Below, piece by piece: positions 44,730-54,009 of a DNA stretch of 64,000 nucleotides (its first letter is position 1; every line of letters begins with the position of its first letter). Source of the stretch: Pseudoalteromonas piscicida (lineage in GTDB: Bacteria; Pseudomonadota; Gammaproteobacteria; Enterobacterales; Alteromonadaceae); the NCBI RefSeq assembly GCF_000238315.3, contig NZ_CP011924.1, forward strand, positions 269,501 to 333,500, written 5' to 3'. The notes beneath the pieces are model-generated. The model ran no database searches. It was not told where the DNA came from and saw only the letters and a program-made list of their open reading frames with translations. Both the position numbers and the translations under genes were made by a program.

Positions 44730-44957
44730 ATGATAAAATATATTTTTTCAGTTTTGCTATTAGCACCTGTTTTTTCAATTGCTGCTGAAGCGAATAATGT
44801 TGAAGTAAATAACAAACAAGCAAAAACTTACGACTCAACAAAGTTTTGCTACTACGCAGATAAACAATTCTCTGAAGGCGCAAAACACTATATCGGCGAT
44901 GTCGTGCAGCGTTGTGTTAGACGCGGGGACAATATCTTGATCTGGAAGACACTCTAG
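44730..44957 (+). CDS. small secreted DUF1496 (YnjH-like) protein
   Basis: 75 aa. Signal peptide (YIFSVLLLAPVFSIAA) and a compact mature domain with the DUF1496 hallmarks: KFCYYADKQFSEGA, GDVVQRC and a C-terminal W near LIWKTL. Two cysteines probably pair in the periplasm. Function unknown for the family. The RBS AAAAGGA lies before the ATG. It stands 264 bp before the export operon. Confidence 0.75.
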   Translation: MIKYIFSVLLLAPVFSIAAEANNVEVNNKQAKTYDSTKFCYYADKQFSEGAKHYIGDVVQRCVRRGDNILIWKTL

Positions 44958-45174
44958 TTTGCTGTAAACTTCGCGACCTATCATAGGTGCGCAGCTTACA
45001 TCGGTTGTACACCTCTAACTATGATCAAGTTAAAGCGTAACTAAGAGTTACTTTCTAGACTTCCCATTCATTATTTACTTCAAAAATTCCCAGAAAAGCT
45101 CTGCCACAGTCCCACTGTTGGGAAAGAAACACAAACAAAAAATTAAAAAATACAATAAATCAATAGGTTAACTT

Positions 45175-45190
45175 TGGCATAGATGTCGCT
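45175..45190 (+). promoter_or_regulatory. sigma-54 promoter of the adaptor-ABC-two-component operon
   Basis: TGGCAT-AGATG-TCGCT matches TGGCAC-N5-TTGCW with GG and GC spaced by exactly 10 nt; transcription would start near 45200, 20 bp before the adaptor ATG. Dyads upstream (TTCCCA 45087-45092 with TGGGAA 45119-45124; CCACAGT 45104-45110 with ACTGTTGG 45114-45121) could bind the operon's own activator. Confidence 0.65.
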
Positions 45191-45221
45191 TTTACGTATA
45201 AAAAATTAATACAGTGAAGCG

Positions 45222-46475
45222 ATGGATATTAAAACGACTCTGACAAAACCACCTGTCAAGGCTTTTAGGTGGCGATTAATTGTGACTGTCACCCTAATTA
45301 TACTCTTTGGTATGTTGTTCTTACCGGACAGGCATCAGCTAGATGTTGAAACACTCAAGTTTGCCTCTATTCAATCCGGGACAATAGAATTTAGTGTTAA
45401 AGGCTATGGCCGATTACGCTCAAAGATCAGTAGAGAGATCACAACTGCATTTGCAGCGCAAGTTGAAACCGTACTGCATCTTCCTGGCAGCAGGGTAGAG
45501 CCAGACACCGTTATTTTACAGTTAACCAATCCTGAGTTAACTCAGCAACTCCACCGAGAAAGACTGGTACTCGCTAGGTAAAAAGCCAATGTTGAAGCAT
45601 TAAGGCTAAGCCAAGAAAGTGAGCGATTAGTATTAAAAGGACAAAATACCCTACTCAGCAGTGAGCTTGAAAATGCCAAATTGCGAGAGCAGGCTGAGCG
45701 CCAATTAGTCACTCAAGGCATAGTTTCAAGCTTAGATCATCAGCGCTCAATCTTAACGGTCGCCCAGTTAAGCGAGCGAGTAAAACTTGCTCAGCAGCAA
45801 CTTAGCCAAACCAGTGCTTTACACAAGCAAAGAATTGAGATTGAGCTAGAGCTATTAAAAGAATATGAGCTGAGCTATCAGGTCGCGCTTCAGGCGGTGG
45901 AGCAATTACAAGTTACAGCGGGGATCAGCGGCATGTTGCAGCAAGTACATGTCAGTCAAGGTCAAGCAATTACACGCGGGCAGGCGCTAGCTGTGGTGGG
46001 TAGTGAGCGAACTTTGGTAGCCGACTTAATGGTGCCAGAGCGAGAAGCAAGCGAGATTATCTTAGGTCAACGAGCGCTAGTAGACACCTTTGTTGGTCAG
46101 GTTGAGGCTAAGGTTAGCCGCATTGTGCCCATCGTACAAGACGGGCGTATTGCGATAGAACTGACATTACTTGGAGAGCTGCCAAGCAATGCTCGCCCAC
46201 TTTTGACTGTTGAAGGGCAAATTTTTACAGCAAAAAAGACCGCCGCACTTTCACTGATTAAGCCACCGCGTGTAACTCCACAATCTCATAGTCAATTATT
46301 CGTTTTAGATAAACAAAACAACATGCTTATCAAAAAAAGTTTTAAGTTTGGTAAACTAGCCGGCAATGCCATAGAAGTACTTGAAGGCGGTTTATCCGGT
46401 GAGCAAGTGGTGGTGTCAGAAATGTCTGACTACCAGCACCTAGAAAAAATAACAATTAAATCACTCAATCGGTAA
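45222..46475 (+). pseudogene. HlyD-type membrane fusion protein with in-frame stop
   Basis: Would encode 417 aa. One membrane anchor (about 20-37), then FSVKGYGRLRSK, a coiled-coil hairpin, and barrel/membrane-proximal domains (LVADLMVPEREASEI; VEGQIFTAKKTAAL). The codon at 45579-45581 is TAA after LVLAR, with the frame continuing unchanged to 46475 (KANVEALRLSQ...). The paralogous remnant at 4.4-5.0 kb has sense codons in the corresponding stretch (NLAQSLKDAKRSL). No frameshift is needed, so a single base change, for example from CAA or GAA, explains it. Downstream ATPase starts 11 bp after the end. Either the transporter is inactive, or the stop is suppressed or a read error. Confidence 0.8.
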
Positions 46476-46486
46476 AGGAAGAACAA

Positions 46487-47209
46487 ATGGACAAGACAAT
46501 TTTGGCATTACATCAAGTGAGCAAAGTGTTCTTTGGCGAGGATGTTGAAACTCACGCCATTAGCAACATTAACCTTGAAATTGAAAGGGGCGATTACGTT
46601 GCGATAACTGGTCCGTCAGGATCGGGAAAATCCACTCTATTGAGCATTCTTGGACTATTAGATGACATCACTTCGGGCAGCTATCGCATCCAAGATATAG
46701 AAACCAGTACGCTAGACGCAGACACGCAAGCAGAGCTGCGTAATTTGCATATCGGTTTTGTCTTTCAGTCATTTAATCTACTCGATGGGTTAACGGTATT
46801 TGATAATGTGGCTTTACCGCTTCAATATCGTGAGCCTGCGCTTGCGACTGACGAAATTGAGCGCCGTGTGATGGGTGCACTTAAGCAAGTTGAAATGTCC
46901 CACCGAGCAAAACATAAACCAAACCAACTATCTGGTGGCCAGCAGCAGCGAGTGGCTATTGCGCGTGCGCTTGCAGGCGAGCCAAGTATTTTATTAGTCG
47001 ATGAACCAACTGGAAACCTCGATTCTAAAAATGGTGATGCGGTAATGGCCTTGCTGGGGGAGTTGAATAGTCAAGGCACAACCATTTGCATGGTGACGCA
47101 CGATATTCGCTATGCAGGTTATGCCAAGCGGCAAATTCAGCTTTTAGATGGTGTACAGGTTTCATCAAGCGTTGCAAAACGCGATATTTGTACTGCGGAG
47201 GTGGTGTAA
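46487..47209 (+). CDS. ABC transporter ATPase (MacB/LolD-type)
   Basis: 240 aa, single nucleotide-binding domain. Walker A GPSGSGKSTLLSIL, Q-loop FVFQSFNLLDGLTVFDNVALP, signature LSGGQQQRVAIARAL, Walker B SILLVDEPTGNLDSKNGD and the switch His in MVTHDIRYA are all present. It powers a MacB/LolCDE-like mechanotransmission exporter with the FtsX-type permease that begins at its stop codon (TAATG overlap). A GGAAG RBS lies before the ATG. Confidence 0.92.
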   Translation: MDKTILALHQVSKVFFGEDVETHAISNINLEIERGDYVAITGPSGSGKSTLLSILGLLDDITSGSYRIQDIETSTLDADTQAELRNLHIGFVFQSFNLLDGLTVFDNVALPLQYREPALATDEIERRVMGALKQVEMSHRAKHKPNQLSGGQQQRVAIARALAGEPSILLVDEPTGNLDSKNGDAVMALLGELNSQGTTICMVTHDIRYAGYAKRQIQLLDGVQVSSSVAKRDICTAEVV

Positions 47210-49635
47210 TGGGGTTTTTGCAATTTCGGCGTCAACTAGGGCTGGCAATTAAAAGTTTGGTTCAGGTGCCGAATTTTTGTATCACATTAGTACTGACGTT
47301 GGCACTCGCGTTAAGCTGTTTTTTTGTCGCATTGAGTCTATTTAGTGGCTTTTTTATTAAGCCGCTTGAGATTGAAGATGAATCAAGATTTGTGGTAGTA
47401 GAACAAAAAAACGTATATCAAGATAGGATGTCTGAAGGGTTGCAAAGCTTTCAAAATATGCTGAACTGGTATCAGAGTCCCTCCATGTATGAAAAGCGAG
47501 CTTTGATCAGTAGCTTTTCCGATGTGGTTGAAAATCTAGCTGGCAAACCAAAGCTTACGCTGACTTTTGCAAGTTCGGATTATTTTAGTATGGTGAAAAT
47601 GCCGCTAGCACTGGGGCGATACCTAACGCCGACGAAAAGCATTAGCCAGAAAAATCCAGAGGTCATTATTTCCTATAAACTTTGGCAACAATACTTCAAT
47701 GGTGATGACAGTGTGCTTGGGGAGAGTCTGCGGATTGTTGGCAGACTGTACACCATCGTCGGTGTTGCTGCACGTACGCATGTTGATCCTTACTTTTTAA
47801 GTGAAGGAAATGGGGCGCTGTGGCTTAGTTTCTCTGAAGATGAGCGATTTTTTGGTGATCAGCGCGGCGAGTATCATCCGTGGAGTAGCAGACTAAACAA
47901 CTTGAAGTTACTGGCGATATTACCAGTCAATAGTGGTCAGGATATCCTCGCAGAGCAGCTATATCAAAATGCTCAACTGCACCAAAGCGAATGGAAATCG
48001 GCTGACGAAGCGTTACTTGATATTGAACCTATAGTACGTTCCTACCGTGACGTAGAACTGGCGGGACATGACAAGCTTGCCATTATCGTATTGTTGAGTG
48101 TGTCATGCTTGGTACTCATCGCAATTTTTAATGTAAGTAATTTGTTTATCTCTCGAGCTCACACCATCCAGCAGCAACTGGCCTTACAAGCTATGCTCGG
48201 TGCAAAGCGTAAGCTGTTGTTTCGTGGAATCTTACTAGAAGCGCTGTTATTGGTGTCAAGCGCTGTGCTGGTGGGGTTATTTATCGCCGCGTGGGAGCTG
48301 AGGTTAGTTAAATCGCTCACCAGTGGTTATTTGCCGCTGATTGACACTTTAAGCTTAGATACCACGGTGCTGCTCAGTGCTATCCTAACCGTGCTGTTAT
48401 TAGCTTTATTGTTTGCGTTTGTCACCTCACGCATGATTGATTTTAGCCAACTTAAGCAAAGCATGCAGTCGTCAGGTAAGGGTAGCGTAAAAGCGGTACG
48501 CACAACGACGACAAAAACACTGGTTGCGGTACAGCTGTTTTTTACCACTGTGCTGGTGCTTGGGGCGACCTTAGTGCTATGTAAAAGCGCCGATACTTTG
48601 CTTAGACCGCTCGGAACAAAGTTGGATAATATGTATAGCGTGATGCTGCATATTCCCGCAGATCCCACTCCATTTCCCGCGCGTTACGCCAATATTGAAG
48701 GATTCAAACTCGCGTTGGCTAACATTCAGGGCGTGTTAGGCGTCGCCCATGGAGAAAGTCCATTACAAAGCGATGTCCCTGTGGTTGCTATGCAGGATAT
48801 GGCGGGTGAATGGACACCGAGCATGGTTAGAGGTAACGTTGGGGCGGATTATTTTGCATTAACTGGGCTTGAACTCGTTGCAGGACGCACGTTTAGCGAG
48901 GCTGCAATTCGAGGCGAAAAGGAAGAGGCTATTGTCTCTTCAGCCGCGGCACAGGCGTTAAAACCGGGCGGTGATGTGATTGGTGAAACGTATTTTATTT
49001 TTAACCCAGATGTACCTGCTGAAATCGTAGGTATTTCAAAAAACTTCAACCATCCTAAACGTCATCATGAGCTTCAAGGTAAAGCGGTTTGGCTACCTGC
49101 GCTGCCTTTGGGTTATCCATTTATGATAGAAATGGAATCGGGAGCATCACTTACTCGCGCTCAGATCCAAAATGCCATCAGCACCGTGAATGGTCAGGCG
49201 GGAATATGGCGTTTTTCAAACTTAACAAAGACATATCAAAGCATTACCTATTTGGAGCGTTTGACTTTATTGCTAAGCTTTGCGCTTTGTGGTTTTTGTT
49301 TATTGTTATCTGGGGTGGGCATATATGGCGTGCTTAACTATAGCTTTCAACAAAGACGCTACGAGTTTGGGATGCGAATGGCACTTGGTGCCAAAAGACA
49401 CCGCTTATCTCGGTTGTTATTGTCAGATACCATCGCACCCATGCTAGTGGCGATGTTGGCTGCCATTATGGTTGTTGCGGGATTTTATATGAGTGTTTCG
49501 TCAGATTGGTTGTTGGCAAAATCTAGCTGGTTGCTTGTGGTGATTGTTACCATGTTGGCTTTTGCGTTAGCCACGGCGATTTACCCAATGAGACAGTTAA
49601 TAAACTCGACACCAATGCGTGCATTAAAACATTAA
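47209..49635 (+). CDS. FtsX-type ABC permease with two MacB-like halves
   Basis: 808 aa from ATG 47209, overlapping the ATPase stop by one base; an open frame starting at 47086 has no support. Two repeats of membrane helix, periplasmic core, and three further helices: helix near 20-45, periplasmic MacB_PCD (about 50-270), helices about 285-310, 335-360 and 380-405; then helix about 435-455, second periplasmic part and FtsX helices near the C-terminus (LLLSFALCGFCLLLSGVGIYG). The motif FGMRMALGAKRHRLSRLLL is typical of the family. It exports an unknown substrate with the adaptor and ATPase. Confidence 0.88.
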   Translation: MGFLQFRRQLGLAIKSLVQVPNFCITLVLTLALALSCFFVALSLFSGFFIKPLEIEDESRFVVVEQKNVYQDRMSEGLQSFQNMLNWYQSPSMYEKRALISSFSDVVENLAGKPKLTLTFASSDYFSMVKMPLALGRYLTPTKSISQKNPEVIISYKLWQQYFNGDDSVLGESLRIVGRLYTIVGVAARTHVDPYFLSEGNGALWLSFSEDERFFGDQRGEYHPWSSRLNNLKLLAILPVNSGQDILAEQLYQNAQLHQSEWKSADEALLDIEPIVRSYRDVELAGHDKLAIIVLLSVSCLVLIAIFNVSNLFISRAHTIQQQLALQAMLGAKRKLLFRGILLEALLLVSSAVLVGLFIAAWELRLVKSLTSGYLPLIDTLSLDTTVLLSAILTVLLLALLFAFVTSRMIDFSQLKQSMQSSGKGSVKAVRTTTTKTLVAVQLFFTTVLVLGATLVLCKSADTLLRPLGTKLDNMYSVMLHIPADPTPFPARYANIEGFKLALANIQGVLGVAHGESPLQSDVPVVAMQDMAGEWTPSMVRGNVGADYFALTGLELVAGRTFSEAAIRGEKEEAIVSSAAAQALKPGGDVIGETYFIFNPDVPAEIVGISKNFNHPKRHHELQGKAVWLPALPLGYPFMIEMESGASLTRAQIQNAISTVNGQAGIWRFSNLTKTYQSITYLERLTLLLSFALCGFCLLLSGVGIYGVLNYSFQQRRYEFGMRMALGAKRHRLSRLLLSDTIAPMLVAMLAAIMVVAGFYMSVSSDWLLAKSSWLLVVIVTMLAFALATAIYPMRQLINSTPMRALKH

Positions 49636-49672
49636 AGTTTGGGCGTAAGCCCATACAAAATATGAGTAGGAA

Positions 49673-51010
49673 GTGATGACGCCAGTTTTAATCATCGACG
49701 ACAACCCTGACGTGCGAATGTCAGCCACCATAGTGCTACAAAGTCATGGTTTTATGAGCCTTGAAGCTGCACACCCAGATGAAGCCAAAGCTTTGTTATC
49801 AGAGCAGCCTGTTGCGCTTATTTTGCTTGATATGAACTTCAATAGAGATACCACCTCAGGAAAAGAAGGACTGCAATTTCTTAGTTGGCTGAGACAAGCG
49901 CAAATAAGTGTGCCTGTGGTGGTTATTACCGCATGGGCCAAAGTTGAGCTTGCGGTCCAAGCAATGCAGCTGGGCGCATGTGACCTTATTGAAAAACCTT
50001 GGCAAAACCAGCGACTGCTGAACACTGTTAGACGCTACACCAAAAGTGCTGAAGCGCTATCGTCATCACATGAACCACACGCAGGCAATAACGCAACCAC
50101 TCAGTTATTTCAGCAAGCTCAGCGCGTTGCAAAAACCAATGCCAATGTGCTTATTTTGGGAGAAAATGGCTGCGGAAAAAGTCAGTTGGCTAAATATATT
50201 CATGATACTAGCTGTCGCTCTGAGCACGCTTTTGTGAGCGTAAATATGGCCGCTATTCCAACAGAATTATTTGAAAGTGAGTTATTTGGCCATCGTAAAG
50301 GCGCATTCACCGATGCAAAAGCAAACCGCACTGGGCGGTTTGAAATGGCTGAAAATGGCACTTTGTTTTTAGATGAAATCGGCAGCTTGCCGCTGCCACT
50401 TCAGGGTAAGCTATTACGCGTGCTCGAAACGGGTGAATATGAAGTCGTGGGAGATTCTGAAACGCGCCGCAGTAACGCGCGGATTGTTTCTGCCACTAAT
50501 ACGGATTTGTCAGAAGCGATTAACGCAGGGCAGTTTCGTCAGGACTTACTTTATCGCTTAAATACGGTGGTGCTAAAGGTACCGCCACTCAGAGCGAGAT
50601 TAGCAGAGCTGCCAAACTTAGCTGCCCATTTTTTAACGAAACACACTAGGTGCCATGGTAATGATACCGGACGGGAGCGCACGCTAACCACTGCGGCGCT
50701 AGACAAATTATTAAGTTACAGCTGGCCTGGCAATATTCGTGAGCTATCTCATGTCATTGAACGAGCGGTGATCTTAGGACTTCAGCCTGAAATAACTGCG
50801 GATGATATTGAGCTTGAGGAAGGTGTACCAGAGCAAGAGATCCCACTTTTGAGCCTTGAAGAAGCCGAAAAACGCATGATTGCAAGAGCGATCCGCCATT
50901 TCGATGGCAATGTAGTGGCCGCTGGAGAGTTTTTGGGCTTGAGTAAATCTGCAATTTATCGACGCCTAGAAAAGCATGATATTAGCCCAAAGGCAGAGCT
51001 TGATGGCTAA
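49673..51010 (+). CDS. sigma-54-dependent response regulator (NtrC family)
   Basis: 445 aa: receiver (about 3-120) with phosphoacceptor Asp in LILLDMNFN and conserved Lys in EKPW, AAA+ domain with GENGCGKSQLAKYI, ELFGHRKGAFTDAKANRTGRF and GTLFLDEIGSLPLPLQGKLL, and a C-terminal Fis-type HTH (GEFLGLSKSAIYRRLEKHDI). The sigma-54 contact loop reads GAFTDA, a known natural variant of GAFTGA. It overlaps the kinase gene by 8 bp and probably activates the promoter at 45175-45190. A small hairpin (TGGGC/GCCCA) lies 20 bp before it. Confidence 0.93.
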   Translation: MMTPVLIIDDNPDVRMSATIVLQSHGFMSLEAAHPDEAKALLSEQPVALILLDMNFNRDTTSGKEGLQFLSWLRQAQISVPVVVITAWAKVELAVQAMQLGACDLIEKPWQNQRLLNTVRRYTKSAEALSSSHEPHAGNNATTQLFQQAQRVAKTNANVLILGENGCGKSQLAKYIHDTSCRSEHAFVSVNMAAIPTELFESELFGHRKGAFTDAKANRTGRFEMAENGTLFLDEIGSLPLPLQGKLLRVLETGEYEVVGDSETRRSNARIVSATNTDLSEAINAGQFRQDLLYRLNTVVLKVPPLRARLAELPNLAAHFLTKHTRCHGNDTGRERTLTTAALDKLLSYSWPGNIRELSHVIERAVILGLQPEITADDIELEEGVPEQEIPLLSLEEAEKRMIARAIRHFDGNVVAAGEFLGLSKSAIYRRLEKHDISPKAELDG

Positions 51011-52274
51011 GCTGGCATCACTTGAGCATAAGTTATTGGTGGGCTTTGCGATACCTATAAGCACACTTACTATGCTCGCGCTTGGGATGATCTGCTATTT
51101 TGAGCTTACGCTGTTAAGTGCAATCACTTTGTTGCTCGGTGTGATGATCCCCTCTGTATTCGCACTGAGTTACGGTTATCGGGCAGTAATGCAGGTGCTT
51201 GAAAATTTGGCTGTCCAGTTGGATGGTGTAACCAACGAGGAGTTTGGTGTCTGGCAGTTAGCGCAGTACCGTAAGGGCCGGGTTGAATTGCTCAAGGCCG
51301 AGCTCAAAGAAGCTGCCAAGCGATTACAGCAAAAGCGTCAAGAATATGGTCAAAATGAAGCTTTTGTATTTAATTTTATTAGCGAACTCACCCTGCCAAT
51401 TGTGGTACTTGATGGGCATCATCATGTGTATTTTGCCAATCATGCCATGAATACCGTGTATCCAGAGCAGGTGTTACATGGTGCACATGCGAAAGCACTG
51501 GCGCTTCAGTATGTGGATGAACAGTGGCAGCATACGCAGCACATCTCTCGATTTAGCATTGCGGCTCATAAACTATATCGGGGGCAGCGGGTCTATCAAT
51601 TACTGGTGTTTTTCTCGGTGGAGCAAGCGCTGCGAGATAATGAAAAGCAGGTATGGCAAAAGCTACTGTCGGTGCTCAATCATGAAGTGCGAAACACCTT
51701 AACTCCGGTCTACTCAATGGCGCAATCTCTACAACAAGATGGCAATATCATTTCACCTGAGATGCAGCAAACTATGCTCGGTGTAATAGAAAGCCGTGCC
51801 GCTCATTTACAGCAATTTGTTGCAAACTACGCACAAGTAGCGCAGCTTCCACCCGTTGATATGCAAAGCATTGAGGTAGAGTTGCTGGTATCGCGCTGGC
51901 AAGCTTTATTTCCCGGTGTTGAGATAAAGGTGCTTTATATAGGTTTGGTTTATTGTGATGAAGCTCAGCTAACGCAGGCTATGATCAACCTTGTCAATAA
52001 TGCCGAGCAAGCGAATCAATCTGCGGGGAATGATGGCATAACACTAACCATAGATAAACCAAAAAATTGGCGATTTACCCTAGCAGATAACGGCGCAGGT
52101 ATCGCCAATCCAGATAACCTTTTTGTACCATTTTATTCCACTAAACCAAATGGCTCGGGTATCGGCTTGGTGTTGAGCCGGGAGCTTATTCGTAATCAGC
52201 AAGGGGAATTGCATTTAGCGAATTTATCGGACAATAAAGGGGCTCAAGCTGTGGTTACTTTGCTTTCGCGTTAA
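51003..52274 (+). CDS. membrane sensor histidine kinase of the export operon
   Basis: 423 aa from ATG 51003, preferred over 50976 because it gives an 8-bp overlap with the regulator and an AAAGGCAG-like RBS. Two membrane segments (about 15-35 and 40-65), a PAS-like sensor (LTLPIVVLDGHHHVYFANHA), the phosphoacceptor box LNHEVRNTLTPVYSMAQSL and ATPase motifs NLVNNAEQA, LADNGAGI and GSGIGLVLSREL. It should phosphorylate the neighbouring NtrC-type regulator. The same family is seen as the fragment at 3847-4437. Confidence 0.9.
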   Translation: MAKLASLEHKLLVGFAIPISTLTMLALGMICYFELTLLSAITLLLGVMIPSVFALSYGYRAVMQVLENLAVQLDGVTNEEFGVWQLAQYRKGRVELLKAELKEAAKRLQQKRQEYGQNEAFVFNFISELTLPIVVLDGHHHVYFANHAMNTVYPEQVLHGAHAKALALQYVDEQWQHTQHISRFSIAAHKLYRGQRVYQLLVFFSVEQALRDNEKQVWQKLLSVLNHEVRNTLTPVYSMAQSLQQDGNIISPEMQQTMLGVIESRAAHLQQFVANYAQVAQLPPVDMQSIEVELLVSRWQALFPGVEIKVLYIGLVYCDEAQLTQAMINLVNNAEQANQSAGNDGITLTIDKPKNWRFTLADNGAGIANPDNLFVPFYSTKPNGSGIGLVLSRELIRNQQGELHLANLSDNKGAQAVVTLLSR

Positions 52275-52278
52275 TAAT

Positions 52279-52310
52279 AAGTGGTGATAACTTGGTCGTT
52301 ATCACCACTT
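52279..52310. terminator. bidirectional terminator of the export operon
   Basis: AAGTGGTGATAAC / GTTATCACCACTT, a perfect 13-bp stem with a 6-nt loop, between convergent kinase and lipoprotein genes. Confidence 0.8.
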
Positions 52311-52317
52311 AGCAGGT

Positions 52318-53772
52318 CTAATCGTCGAGTGTTTTTTTAATGAACAGACCCGCCATAGAGATATCAGTAGAATGTGTCATGGGCGCATTCTCAAGTCCCA
52401 CAGCGCTTAACACGCCATTTTGAATGGTTAAGTCTTGGAAACTGGCGGAACGTGCGGTGCTAGTGGTTTCAACAGCAATATCGGCTAGGTTTTCAAGGTT
52501 GATTTCCCCAATAAACGCCTTGCTATGTTCAACCCAGCTATTTGTGTCCACTTGTACACCACCAGTATGGCCGTACACAAATAATGTGCCGTTGCTGATC
52601 TTTACTCCACGTAGCACATCTTCTTTATCTAAGTCATACCAATAACGCTCGGCAGCCCTTTCACCATGGTAAACTTTTACTAAACCAATATCCCATTCGC
52701 TTGAATATCTTGTTCTACCCGTTTTGCTGCGACGTGCCGATACACCAACAAATACACTGTCTTGATGTACTTGAACATCCTCCACTAACGATGAGTCAGT
52801 ATCACTGATAAATTGTTCATTGAGTTGTTCACCGTCTACATTAAAGGTTTTTACAATCATGTGCATCGCACTTTGATCCGTGTTATCGGGTATCGCATGG
52901 TTGGTCGAAAATTTATGATTGTAGGCAGGAATTGCATCAGTACTAATATGTTGCACTGTGTATAAAAATCCGTTCTCAGAGAGCGCCATTTCAATTGCTT
53001 CAGAAGCACGCGAGCTGTTAGCCCAGTAACGAATATCAATCAGCTTTTGCCACTTAAGTTGGAGGTTTACGTCGTATTTCGCAATCTTTTGACCTCCGTT
53101 GTTATAACTGACGTACAAGTTGTTGTCATGGCAGGAGAATTTTACATTGTTAAAGCGCCACCATGTAATGCTAGTTTGCGTGTATGGAATTTCACTCAAT
53201 GGATTGTCTGTCGGAATAATAGTGAATGGCTTTTTAAGCCAAGCACTCTTATCAGCTGGGATATCATATTTAACGTCCATTGATAACGCCTTCATTTCAG
53301 CACTTTGTAGCAAAGTACCAGAGCCATCGTAGCGTTCAAGTTGTACACTGAACCGATCAGTATCTTCACGTTTAAATCTGCCTATGACGTATTCTCCTGA
53401 GTCAAAAACACAGGCATCAACAAATCCTTCTTGCGTTTGTTCATATTGATAAGTTTGGCCATCTAGGTTCGTGATCGCATAAAAACCTTCTTTATTACCT
53501 AGTTCTTCAACACTTGATGTTTCTCCGAGCACTAATAGTTTGTTGTCTTTTAAGTTGAAGACGCGCTCCAAAGTCGTGGTGTAACCCAAGTTGCTCGAGT
53601 AAACATGATTGTTTTGGTCCAGTGCCGTGATATTGAGTTTGTTTTCTGTGGGAGAGGGTGGTGGCGTGACCGTTTTGGGCGGTGGTGCTTGGTCTTGTGA
53701 GTCAGTTGAAGAGCCACCGCAACCAGTTAGTAGGGTAATAGTTGCAACTGCAATAGTTAATCCTAAACGCAT
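52318..53772 (-). CDS. lipoprotein with beta-propeller-like repeats, function unknown
   Basis: 484 aa. Lipobox LLTGC (Cys near 18) followed by a Gly/Ser and Pro-rich linker, then repeated beta-strand segments of the type LLVLGETSSVEE, YVIGRFKRED, LYVSYNNGGQKIAKYD and LFVYGHTGGVQVD, typical of WD/PQQ-like propellers. No catalytic motif. It is probably anchored in the outer or inner membrane facing the periplasm; position is convergent to the kinase gene, so no operon partner. Confidence 0.65.
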   Translation of the reverse strand: MRLGLTIAVATITLLTGCGGSSTDSQDQAPPPKTVTPPPSPTENKLNITALDQNNHVYSSNLGYTTTLERVFNLKDNKLLVLGETSSVEELGNKEGFYAITNLDGQTYQYEQTQEGFVDACVFDSGEYVIGRFKREDTDRFSVQLERYDGSGTLLQSAEMKALSMDVKYDIPADKSAWLKKPFTIIPTDNPLSEIPYTQTSITWWRFNNVKFSCHDNNLYVSYNNGGQKIAKYDVNLQLKWQKLIDIRYWANSSRASEAIEMALSENGFLYTVQHISTDAIPAYNHKFSTNHAIPDNTDQSAMHMIVKTFNVDGEQLNEQFISDTDSSLVEDVQVHQDSVFVGVSARRSKTGRTRYSSEWDIGLVKVYHGERAAERYWYDLDKEDVLRGVKISNGTLFVYGHTGGVQVDTNSWVEHSKAFIGEINLENLADIAVETTSTARSASFQDLTIQNGVLSAVGLENAPMTHSTDISMAGLFIKKTLDD

Positions 53773-54009
53773 AGTAAAATCCTTTCAAAAGTGAATCAAA
53801 GAAGTAGCGGTTACAAAATATACTAACTTAGGAACAAAATAGAGTTGTAAAAGAATGTTATCGTAGCGGGATTTTTTGTTATGCCGGTTTTTGTGCGTCA
53901 ATTTCATCAACTTCGCAATATTTGAATATTTATCTTTGTTTGGAATTTGTAACCTCTCCATATAAGTAGTTTTATCTTGCCATGTTATGGCAACTGAGGA
54001 TTAGTTTAC

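Noticed and set aside
47086-47208. Upstream extension of the ABC permease
   Set aside because: It overlaps the ATPase in another frame; ATG 47209 with TAATG coupling matches the family start.
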